DNA of 64,000 nucleotides from contig NZ_BMCX01000003.1 in the NCBI RefSeq assembly GCF_014635485.1, positions 186,001-250,000 on the forward strand. Direction: 5' to 3'. Position numbers and translations under genes: made by a program. Each line of letters opens with the position of its first letter. Position 1 is the stretch's first letter. Source of the DNA: Corynebacterium pelargi. GTDB taxonomy: Bacteria > Actinomycetota > Actinomycetes > Mycobacteriales > Mycobacteriaceae. Under the pieces are notes generated by a model. It had not been told where the DNA came from. It ran no database searches and saw only the letters and a list, made by a program, of their open reading frames with translations. Positions 9,075-17,500 of the stretch are shown piece by piece.

Positions 9075-9974
9075 CTACCAGGGTTGTAGCGCCGCCAACT
9101 GCCCCGCGATGCGCTGTTCGCGGTCTTGATGCGGGCAGGAAGTACACACCCCAGCATTCGGCGAATGATAAATCATGCAACAAGAACTGCGGTGGGCAAG
9201 CAAATACTCCGGCTCCTCACCGGAAGCAAGCAACTCAGGCACTGCCGTTTGGATAAGTTGGCCGTCTTCTACAGCATCCACGCGAAGCGGCGGCAGGGTC
9301 ACTTGCTGGCGTGCAGCATCACCGTCGCCATTGCCCGCTGCAGATTCAGCTTCAAGCTCGCTCAATGCAACAGCACCCTCATTGGCTCCCTGCAATAATC
9401 CTTCGCGCAACTGCTGGGCCACCTCGAAGGCACGGGCAGTTTCAAACGCCTGATTGCCAGCGCCAATCGCCGGTTGAATCAACCCATCTGCAATGACAGA
9501 CCATAACGGCGCAGGCCGAAGATCTAGTTGCGAACATAGTGCAGCCACCAATCCTGCAAGGCTAAGACCAAGGCCTTTAGCCGAGGCTTCCACACTGCTG
9601 GCCTGGCGGGTAGGGCGGTAACCGAACCAGAAATCGCCGTCTCTGCGAAACAACTCCCCGCTGCGAAGATCCAAGTCCGGCACCACGTCTTCTTCCACCA
9701 TCAAATGCACCGAAGGGGCTGCGAGATCTCCAAGCAATGTATAAAGCCAAAGCTGGGCAGTGTGCTTTGGCTTCTCCAAGCTAAAGATGGCTCGGCACTG
9801 GGCGATCGCTGCATCAACGCAGGTCTTCTCCCCTAGCTGCGCGCTATCAATAGCCACGACGCCGGCGGGATCGCTCGCATCCGGATTGATACTCGGGCTG
9901 AAGCGTTCATGCTGTGCAAGCAGCCGACCAATGGCTCGCTCAAGGCGCTCATCACTAACAGTAGAGGTACTCAT
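9075..9974 (-). CDS. FhuF-like ferric-siderophore reductase ((2Fe-2S)-binding protein)
   Basis: A 299-residue soluble protein ending in the FhuF-type cluster signature C-C-x10-C-x2-C (Cys 265, 266, 277, 280), which ligates the unusual 2Fe-2S cluster of ferric reductases. Proteins of this family reduce Fe3+ in imported siderophores to release iron in the cytoplasm. The ATG overlaps the stop of the upstream esterase gene by 4 bases, so the two are translationally coupled, which suggests the esterase may serve iron release. The N-terminal domain is poorly conserved, as is usual. No convincing DtxR site is seen upstream of the operon. Confidence 0.78.
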   Translation of the reverse strand: MSTSTVSDERLERAIGRLLAQHERFSPSINPDASDPAGVVAIDSAQLGEKTCVDAAIAQCRAIFSLEKPKHTAQLWLYTLLGDLAAPSVHLMVEEDVVPDLDLRSGELFRRDGDFWFGYRPTRQASSVEASAKGLGLSLAGLVAALCSQLDLRPAPLWSVIADGLIQPAIGAGNQAFETARAFEVAQQLREGLLQGANEGAVALSELEAESAAGNGDGDAARQQVTLPPLRVDAVEDGQLIQTAVPELLASGEEPEYLLAHRSSCCMIYHSPNAGVCTSCPHQDREQRIAGQLAALQPW

Positions 9975-12121
9975 TGCTTTCGGTCTTTCTTCTTGCGATG
10001 CTTCTTCTTCGCCGGCAGCACCTGAGGCTGTGCTTTCACCCTCAAAGGTATCGCACTTCCATGGTGCGCAAGCACCTTGCGCTTTTGTTTCTGCGCTTCG
10101 CGCTGGGCCTTTTTAGCTTTACGTTTTGCCTTTTCGGCCTTGCGTTCAGCTTTCGCAGCTTTACGCTCAGCTTTTGCCGCTTTGCGCTCCGCCTTCTTTG
10201 CCGCTGCCTCGGCTTTTCTCAACTCCGCTATGTTCGCCTCAGCCTCGGCTTCAAGCCCGTCTTGCGGGCCGGGCACCTCGCTGTGGCTGTTCGGCACCTC
10301 ACTGTGGCTGTTGGGCACCTCGCTGTGGTTGCTTGGTGCTTCGCCGTGCGGCTTTGTTGCCTGGCTGTGCCGCACCTTGGCTAGGCGCTGTCGGCTGGCA
10401 AAAGATCTGGCCTGGAGTTTTGGTGCCTGCGCGGAATCTTCCGGCGAAGCCTTGTCATGGGAGCTTTGGTCCTGCTGCGTGCCGTCTGCCGTCGAAGCAA
10501 GGGCCTGGGACGTAGCACTAATGGCGAGTGGCTCAAGTGGTTCCACGGGCTCAAGGCCGAGGGCTTGCATAATCTCAGGTCTACCGATGCCCCACTGCGT
10601 CATGTCGTAGCGTTCCCACACCCGGCGAAACGCCGCCCGAGGGTCATAGCTGACGTGGAGTTCGCGGTCGAAAATCAACGTGGCTCGCCCAGGGTGCAGA
10701 TCATCTGGGCTGCGGTAGCGCGGCCACTCACGTCCCGGGTTGCCATAGTGGATAAAGCGTGACCATAGCCGCTGCATGCTCTGGCTTAACAGCTCTAAAT
10801 CGGCACGCCCACCAATGTGCAGCTTGGAAGTCTTGGCTGCTTTGAGGTCTCCAAACAGCGGCGTTAATTCCATGGAGTGCCAGGCACCAAGCCCTAGCCA
10901 GCGCATGGTCGGTGGGGTGAAATCAAAGCGATACATCCACGTATTTGCTGCCTGCGCGTGCGCTCCTGCGGCATGGACTGCCGGAGCCCAGAAGATGGCG
11001 TCGGATAATAGATCGGCAAAGTCGCTGCGGCGTTGGGCGTTTTGATACATATGCAGCACAAGGTCGGTGCCGGCTGGATCGAAGGACTCCAACATGCGCC
11101 TGGCTGCTCTGGTGCGGGCAGCAGAGCGTAAATAGAAGGCCTTAGTAAAGGAAGTCTCATCCCCATTGGTGCCGATTAACAGGGGCAACTTGTGCTGCAA
11201 GCCTTGGGCAAATACCTCCAGGGGGTGTTCGAATATTACCCGCTGATCTACGGTCGGGCCAAAGCAGGTATTCATCTGGATCAGCTCGCCGGTGCGCCAC
11301 AGCATCTTTTGCCCGGCGCGCACCAAGTCGGCTGCGTCCACCTGTCTGAGTTGATCGAGCCCGGCATCTTCCAACCCGAGCCTTCGTTGTAATTCAGAGG
11401 CCCAAAACTGTGCCTGCACCGAGGAGTGAATGGCTGCAAGCGGTGGTGATTGGGCAATGGCTTTGGCAAAAAGCCCGGCGGCTGCGGGCACGCACATCAA
11501 GGTAAGCACTGCGGCACCGCCGGCGGATTCTCCCATGATGGTGACGTTGTCGGGATCTCCGCCGAAGGCTGCGATATTGCGTTGCACCCATTTCAGCGCC
11601 AAGAGCTGATCCAGCACCGCCGGGTTGGCCTCACAATCCTGGCCAAGGGAGCGCATATCCAGATAGCCCAGCACGCCGAGGCGGAAATTAATGGATACAT
11701 ACACCACGTCCATGGCCTCTGCTAAGGCATGGCCGCGCAGGATTTGTTCGTGGGAGGATCCGAAAATAAAAGAGCCGCCGTGGAAGTAAACCACTACCGG
11801 CAAGGTGGTGTCGGTATCGGGGCGCACAACGTCGAGGTGCAGGCAGTCTTCGCTGCCGCGGACCTTATCGCTTGGTCCGAGTGAAGGCTGTGCCGCCACC
11901 GGCCCGTATTCGCTGCAATCGCGCACACCGTCCCAGGGCACTACGGGGTGTGGTGCGCGAAAACGTCTGCTGCCGCCGGTATCTCCCCCATAAGGAATGC
12001 CCCGCCACGTTTGTACTGTGACCCCAGATGTTTCGTCGGCAAGCCGAATACCCCCTACAAGCCCCGAGGTCGTAGAGACAACGAGGTCGGGGTGTGCTTC
12101 ATTGCTTGTCGACGCACCCAT
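9971..12121 (-). CDS. Type-B carboxylesterase with long Lys/Ala-rich C-terminal tail
   Basis: A 716-residue alpha/beta hydrolase. Residues ~10-500 form a carboxylesterase/lipase domain with the nucleophile elbow G-E-S-A-G-G, an oxyanion Y-F-H-G-G-S-F and the E-D-C-L-H-L-D strand. No signal peptide is seen. The last ~170 residues are an extension: three 7-residue N-S-H-S-E-V-P repeats, then a lysine/alanine/arginine coiled coil built from K-A-E-R-K-A-A heptads, ending in a poly-basic cluster. The ATG at 12121 is used because TACTGT lies 7 bases upstream (leaderless). It is coupled to the FhuF-like gene; its substrate could be a lipid, a siderophore ester or a xenobiotic. Confidence 0.82.
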   Translation of the reverse strand: MGASTSNEAHPDLVVSTTSGLVGGIRLADETSGVTVQTWRGIPYGGDTGGSRRFRAPHPVVPWDGVRDCSEYGPVAAQPSLGPSDKVRGSEDCLHLDVVRPDTDTTLPVVVYFHGGSFIFGSSHEQILRGHALAEAMDVVYVSINFRLGVLGYLDMRSLGQDCEANPAVLDQLLALKWVQRNIAAFGGDPDNVTIMGESAGGAAVLTLMCVPAAAGLFAKAIAQSPPLAAIHSSVQAQFWASELQRRLGLEDAGLDQLRQVDAADLVRAGQKMLWRTGELIQMNTCFGPTVDQRVIFEHPLEVFAQGLQHKLPLLIGTNGDETSFTKAFYLRSAARTRAARRMLESFDPAGTDLVLHMYQNAQRRSDFADLLSDAIFWAPAVHAAGAHAQAANTWMYRFDFTPPTMRWLGLGAWHSMELTPLFGDLKAAKTSKLHIGGRADLELLSQSMQRLWSRFIHYGNPGREWPRYRSPDDLHPGRATLIFDRELHVSYDPRAAFRRVWERYDMTQWGIGRPEIMQALGLEPVEPLEPLAISATSQALASTADGTQQDQSSHDKASPEDSAQAPKLQARSFASRQRLAKVRHSQATKPHGEAPSNHSEVPNSHSEVPNSHSEVPGPQDGLEAEAEANIAELRKAEAAAKKAERKAAKAERKAAKAERKAEKAKRKAKKAQREAQKQKRKVLAHHGSAIPLRVKAQPQVLPAKKKHRKKKDRKQ
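10130..10334. repeat. In-frame tandem repeats encoding the esterase tail
   Basis: Three 21-bp copies at 10272-10292, 10293-10313 and 10314-10334 (each beginning GGCACCTC on the plus strand) encode the S-E-V-P-N-S-H units. At about 10140-10204 further 21-24-bp copies encode K-A-E-R-K-A-A heptads. All unit lengths are multiples of three, so copy-number change would keep the frame. Confidence 0.75.
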
Positions 12122-12127
12122 GTGTTC

Positions 12128-12134
12128 TACAGTA
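12128..12134. promoter_or_regulatory. Shared, mirror-symmetric -10 element of two divergent leaderless promoters
   Basis: The 7 bases TACAGTA read TACAGT on the plus strand and TACTGT on the minus strand. Each hexamer is followed by exactly 7 bases and then an ATG: 12141 for the shikimate-dehydrogenase-like gene and 12121 for the esterase. Neither ATG has a ribosome binding site, so both mRNAs are probably leaderless and RNA polymerase must choose a direction at one site. Confidence 0.5.
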
Positions 12135-12140
12135 GGGCAC

Positions 12141-12950
12141 ATGGTGAACATCGTCGACCGTGAAACAGTCCTGTGCATCTCGCTTGCCGCGCGCCCCTCA
12201 AACCACGGCGTGCGCTTTCATAATTGGCTTTTTGATCACTACCAGCTCAACTACCTGTATAAAGCCGTAGCGCCCGTGGATATCACCGCCGCTATCGCCG
12301 GTGTTCGAGGCCTCGATATTCGCGGGGCTGCCGTGTCGATGCCATATAAACAAGACGTGATCCCGTTGATTGACGCACTCGATCCATCTGCGGAAAGGAT
12401 TAACGCAGTCAATACCATCGTCAATGATGATGGCCTCTTAAGTGGCTATAACACCGACTACATTGCCGTTGCCTCATTGCTGCGTTCCCATGACGTTGAT
12501 CCTGGGCTTCGCGTGGCTGTTCGAGGCTCCGGCGGCATGGCCAACGCGGTGGTTGCAGCGCTTGCCGATCACGGGATGCGCGGTGTTGTGGTTGCCCGCA
12601 ATGAAGAAACCGGCCAAGCCCTTGCGCAACGATACGGCTGGGAGCACAGCCTTGAGGTGCCAGAAGATGCACAGCTTCTGGTAAACGTCACGCCCCTTGG
12701 CATGCACGGCGAGCATGAGAACGTTCAAGCCTTTAGCGATGAAGCCGTAGAACGCGCGAGCGTCATCTTCGATGTGGTGGCCTACCCTGTTCACACACCA
12801 CTGATCCGTGCCGCCGAACGAGCCGGCAAGGCAATCATCCACGGCGGAGAAGTCGTGGCCTTGCAGGCAGCGGAGCAATTCAAGCTCTACACCGGGGTGG
12901 AGCCTTCTGCGGAGGCGGTGGATCAGGCTGAGGCCTACGCGCAGCAATAG
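12141..12950 (+). CDS. aroE: Shikimate 5-dehydrogenase-like oxidoreductase
   Basis: A 269-residue protein of the shikimate/quinate dehydrogenase family, which reduces 3-dehydroshikimate with NADPH in aromatic biosynthesis. The catalytic lysine lies in V-S-M-P-Y-K (Lys70), the aspartate in N-T-D-Y (Asp106), and a glycine-rich dinucleotide loop G-S-G-G-M-A follows near residue 128. The usual N-terminal H-S-x-S-P shikimate-binding motif is replaced by an A-R-P-S-N-H-G version, so the substrate may differ from shikimate. Start ATG 12141 is leaderless. A gene of this type beside an esterase near odhA matches C. glutamicum gene order as I remember it. Confidence 0.8.
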   Translation: MVNIVDRETVLCISLAARPSNHGVRFHNWLFDHYQLNYLYKAVAPVDITAAIAGVRGLDIRGAAVSMPYKQDVIPLIDALDPSAERINAVNTIVNDDGLLSGYNTDYIAVASLLRSHDVDPGLRVAVRGSGGMANAVVAALADHGMRGVVVARNEETGQALAQRYGWEHSLEVPEDAQLLVNVTPLGMHGEHENVQAFSDEAVERASVIFDVVAYPVHTPLIRAAERAGKAIIHGGEVVALQAAEQFKLYTGVEPSAEAVDQAEAYAQQ

Positions 12951-13362
12951 AGGCGGGGCAGGAAAAGCGGGGCAGTAACGGCGCGGAAGGAATGGCGCGT
13001 GCAGTCCGCGCGTGCAGTCTGTGGGGTGAACGCTTGGGGTGACAGGGGCGGTGTGGCGCTGCATTGTGGCTCGCGATGTAGCGATGCGGGGGTGCGTCGA
13101 GCCAGTCGGCCTGGGCATCAAAGCTCAGGCCACTGATAACAGTTTGACTACAGTTTCCGCCCAAAGCACTTTTGGGTTGCTCAGCAACGGACTAATTAAT
13201 ATACATTTATATCTCGTGCGAAGCGCCCTGTGATACCGCCCGCAATATCCCCGTTGCTCAGCTTGAACATCCAAAGACGGCAACGCCGACCAATTGCCAC
13301 TGGTATCCACACACTGCGCACTGAAAGCTACAACGAACAGTTAAAGAGATAAAGGAAAACCC
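12951..13362. other. Intergenic region, no gene seen
   Basis: 412 bp between two plus-strand genes. The first ~130 bp are G/C-rich with short imperfect repeats (GCGTGCAGTC twice near 13000). The segment around 13185-13210 is A/T-rich (ACTAATTAATATACATTTATAT) and is the most likely promoter area for the EcsC-like gene, which has an AAAGGA ribosome binding site. No ORF with coding character and no structured RNA was recognised. Confidence 0.4.
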
Positions 13363-14202
13363 ATGGGCATTTTTAAAAAAGCCGCCTCTAAAGTAGGCGA
13401 CCGCTTCTTGTTTAGTAAGAAAGACAACACGGCCGACGCTGATCTCGATAACGCCGATCTGGACACCCTGGCCGAGAACTCCGGCGCTACCGGCAAGGCC
13501 TTGCTGCGCACCCTCGATCGCGCTGCCAAGATGCAGTCTTCTGCCATCGTCAATTATGTGGAGTGGCTGCGTTCGAAGAACCAAGACGCCACGCCTGAGC
13601 AGATCCAGCAGAAGATGGACAAGCACTTCAAGATGCTCGTCACCGGCACTGGTGCCGGCGCAGGTGGTGCCGCTGCCGTACCCGGTGTTGGCTTCTTCAC
13701 CGGTGCAGCCGCCATTGCCGCGGAATCCCTGGCCTTCTTGGATGCGGCCGCCTTCTACACCATGGCCTCCGGCTACCTGCGTGGCGGCGATGTGCGCGAT
13801 CCCGAGCGCAGGAAGTCGTTGATCCTCATCGCCATTTTGGGTTCCGAAGGCTCCGCGCTTGTCGACGCTTCCATCGGCGCCACCAGCTCCGTTGCTGCCC
13901 TTTCTCGTATGTCTGCCCGCAACGTCACCAAGGTCAATAACCGCATGACCAAGCTGGCACTCAAGCAAGTTACCAAGCGCCTGAAGTACTCCTGGATGGG
14001 CAAGATCATGCCGCTGGGTATCGGTGTGGTCATCGGTACTGTGGCAAACCGCAAGATTGCCAAGCGCGTCATTGAAAACACTCAGCAGGCGCTAGGCCCT
14101 GCCCCTGAGCAATTCGATACCCCAGCACCTGCCGAAGGTTCCATCGAAGAGCCCAAGGCAACCATCAGCAGCAACGAATCCGAGACTGAGCAAGATTCCT
14201 AG
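13363..14202 (+). CDS. EcsC-like membrane-associated protein
   Basis: A 279-residue protein with a basic N-terminus, a Gly/Ala-rich hydrophobic segment (T-G-T-G-A-G-A-G-G, P-G-V-G-F-F) at about residues 95-135, a second hydrophobic stretch near 230 (G-I-G-V-V-I-G-T-V) and an acidic, Pro/Ser-rich tail. The pattern resembles EcsC-family proteins, whose biochemical role is unclear. A clear AAGGA site precedes the ATG. It lies alone between aroE-like and exporter genes. Confidence 0.6.
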   Translation: MGIFKKAASKVGDRFLFSKKDNTADADLDNADLDTLAENSGATGKALLRTLDRAAKMQSSAIVNYVEWLRSKNQDATPEQIQQKMDKHFKMLVTGTGAGAGGAAAVPGVGFFTGAAAIAAESLAFLDAAAFYTMASGYLRGGDVRDPERRKSLILIAILGSEGSALVDASIGATSSVAALSRMSARNVTKVNNRMTKLALKQVTKRLKYSWMGKIMPLGIGVVIGTVANRKIAKRVIENTQQALGPAPEQFDTPAPAEGSIEEPKATISSNESETEQDS

Positions 14203-14322
14203 TCCGAGTGTCGTAGTGTCAGCGCCCTAGTGTTGGTGACTCAGTGTCGGTACCCCAGTGCCGGCGTCTGAGCATCGCTGTCCTGGTATCGCCCGGCGTT
14301 CATGCTGCGTTTAAACCCCACC

Positions 14323-14370
14323 AGGGCTAGGGCAAGGGCTCTAGGGCTAGGGCTCTAGGGCTAGGGCTCG
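14323..14370. repeat. Tandem repeat of a 14-bp GGGCTAGGGCTCTA-type unit
   Basis: About three and a half copies of a G-rich 14-bp unit, itself made of GGGCTA and GGGCTCTA words. It is non-coding. The runs of three G at regular spacing could form G-rich structures, or the array may only reflect slippage. Confidence 0.7.
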
Positions 14371-14381
14371 GACTATTTGCA

Positions 14382-14425
14382 CCCCGCATTGCTTCCAAGG
14401 CAGTACTGGAACATGCGGGGCTTTT
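14382..14425 (+). terminator. Terminator-like hairpin after the EcsC-like gene
   Basis: CCCCGCAT (14382-14389) pairs with ATGCGGGG (14413-14420), followed by CTTTT. The 23-base loop is long, so this may be a weak terminator, but it sits between two transcription units and reads in the right direction. Confidence 0.4.
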
Positions 14426-14539
14426 GCTGCTTATACGGCGTATCTTTAGAGAATCTCGGCTCAAGCACTAGCCTCGAACATATAGCGTCTTCAAGCATTC
14501 GAGGCCTGAAGCCACAGCACACACGGCGTTGGGAGAACC

Positions 14540-17500
14540 GTGAACACACAGCCACACACCACGGCCAAGCCGCCACAAAGGCCACAGGGCAAACCCCACG
14601 GCAGCCCGCATGATCGCCGCTCACGCAGCGGTACACAACGTGCACGCATGCTGTGGCACAAGCTCAGGCAACAACCAACCACACTGGCGATCGCCATCGC
14701 CGCAACCTTCTTGGTCACGGCCTTCGATGTGAGCATCCCGCTGATCACCGGTTCCGCCGTGGATGCCGCCACCGGCGCCATCGACGCGGAAGTCCACACG
14801 GTGGTCTGGCTGCTAGTTGCCGTTGCCCTCGGGCGTTACCTCTTCCAATTCAGCCGCCGCTTCATTGCCGGGGTGATGTCGAATACCTTCCAGCACCAGC
14901 TTCGCGTTGATATCCTCGACACCCTTCAGCGGCTTGACGGCCCACGCCAAGACGAATTGCGCACCGGCCAGGTGGTGTCGCGCTCTATTTCTGATCTCAA
15001 CCTCGTCCAGGCCATGGTGGCCATGCTGCCCTTGGTGGCAGGCCACATGCTCAAAGTGCTGATTACCTTAGGCATCATCGCTTGGATCTCCCCGCTGCTG
15101 CTCTTGATCGCCGTTCCGATCATCCCCTTGCTGATCTGGCTTTCGCTTCGCTCCCGCAAAACGCTGTTTGCTGCCACCTGGTCTGCCCAACAACAGGTAG
15201 CCAACCTTGCCACCCACATCGAAGAAACCGTCAGCGGTATCCGCGTAGTCAAGGCCTTCGCCCAGGAAGAGCGCGAAGTAGCCAAGCTAGAAAAGCTCAG
15301 CACCCGCGTCTATAGCGAACAAATTCGAGCAGCAAGGCTCACGGCTCGCTTTAAGCCCTTGGTCCAGCAGCTTCCCACCGTGGCCTTGGTCATCGGCATT
15401 GGTGTGGGCGGTTGGCTTGCCATGCAAGGCACCATCACCATCGGTATTTTCCTGGCGTTTTCCGCCTACCTCACCTCCCTGACAGCCGTGGTGTCCATGC
15501 TGGCGGGCATGATGGTGCAGATCCAATTGGGTTTGAGTTCTTTGGATCGCGTCTTCGACATTCTTGAATTGCGCCCCGCCAACCCAGATCCCAGCCCTGC
15601 GCAAGCAGTGCCCGAAGGCCCGCTTGGTATCAGCATGGACAATGTGGAGTTTTCTTTAGGCTCCCAGCAGATCCTTCAGGGCTTTTCTTTGGATGTGGCA
15701 CCCGGTAGCACCCAGGTGCTGGTAGGCCCTGCCGGTTCGGGAAAGTCCATGGCAATGCAGTTGCTCAGCGCCTTTTATGCCCCAGATGCCGGGCGCATCA
15801 CGCTTCGCGGTGACAGCGAGGTGGATATGCGCGATTGTCGCCGCCAGGACATTCGCAAGGTGATCACCTGCGTCTTTGACGAACCATTCCTCTACTCCGC
15901 CTCGGTTCGCCACAACATCACCATGGGCAAGCAGGTCAGCGAGCAGCAGCTTCGTCGCGCAGCACGTCTTGCTCAGGCAGAAGACTTCATCCTGGATCTA
16001 CCCGATGGTTTTGACCAGGTCATTGGCGAACGCGGCCTCACCTTATCCGGCGGGCAGCGCCAACGCATCGCCATTGCCCGCGCACTGCTCGAAGAGCCGA
16101 AAATTCTGCTGCTTGACGACGCCACCTCAGCCATCGACGCGAGCACCGAGCGCGCAATTTTCCGCGGCCTCCAAGAAGCCCTGGAAGATGTCACCGTCAT
16201 CGCCGTGGCGCACCGTCACTCCACCCTCGCGCTCGCCGATGAAGTTTCGCTTGTCGACGAAGGCCGCGTCATCGCCACCGGCAACGAGGCCGATATGCGG
16301 CGCAATGCGCGTTTTGCACACCTGATGGATGTGGCCTGCCAAGCCCCGGTGGATGAATCCAATCCCCTGCCCTTCGACGATGGCGAAGAACCCCCAACGT
16401 CACAGTTGTGGCCAAAAGTTCAGCACCAAGATGCCCGCTTGAGTATTTCTCGGGCCACCACGCGCGCAGCCTCCCAGCAAGCCGGCGCCAATCCCGCGGC
16501 CGGCGGTAGGGGCGGTCGTGGCGGCGGAGGTGGCGCTGCGGCATCCATGCCAGCAACACCGGCGCTGCTCGCCCGCGTCGATGCGCTGCCTGCAGCAACA
16601 GAAACCCCACCGAATGCCGGACCGCACTTGCGCGAGCCGCTGCCAAAGATGAGCGCGCATCAGCTCTTTGCTTCCGTGCGCTGGTTGGTGTTGTTCGTGA
16701 TTGGCCTTTATGTCGTAGGTGTTGCAGCAGGCCTTGCCATCCCCACCCTGGTGCGCGCTGCCATCGACCGTGGCGTGAACCATCAAGACGCCGGGGTGCT
16801 GTGGAAGATCACCGTGATCGGCTTGGTGGTCGTACTCATTGCCTGGATCGCCGACATTGCTACCACCGTGCTCACAGCGCGCACCGGTGAACGCTTGCTC
16901 TATGAGCTGCGCGTGCGTTCCTATGCTCATCTGCAGCGTCTTTCCATGAACTACTTTGAAACCACCATGTCGGGCACGATCATGACGCGCATGACCACCG
17001 ACATCGAGGCGCTCAATACCTTCTTACAAACGGGTCTTGCAGCCTCAGTGGTGGCGCTGAGCACCATCGTCGGCATCTTGGTGCTCCTTGGCATCACCAG
17101 CCCCACCCTGGCGCTGATCGCGCTGCTTGGTGTGCCCATCATCGTGATCGCCACGGTGATCTTCCGCAGGATTTCTTCCAGGCTCTATACCCGCGCACGC
17201 GAGGAAATCAGCCAAGTCAATGCCTTGTTCCAAGAATCCATGGCGGGGCTTCGCACCGCTCAGCTTCACAGGATCGAAGCCGATACCCTCGATCGCTTTG
17301 CCACCCAGGCAGATGCCTACCGGCGCACAAGGATCCGCACACAAATGGCCGTGGCCTTGTACTTCCCTGGCATCAATGCGTTAAGCGAAATCGCCCAAGC
17401 AGGCGTGCTCTTTGTTGGCGCCGGCATGGTCGCCTCCGGCAACTTACCTGCCGGCGTGTTGGTTGCGTTCTTGCTCTACCTCGACCGTCTCTACCAACCC

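Larger units (their letters stand above)
14203..14539. other. Intergenic region with short tandem repeats and a hairpin
   Basis: 337 bp without a gene. It contains repeats of G-T-rich words (AGTGTC/CAGTGCCGG) near 14210-14270, the GGGCTA/GGGCTCTA tandem array at 14323-14370 and a terminator-like hairpin at 14382-14425. The last 110 bases hold the promoter region of the exporter gene. Confidence 0.5.
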
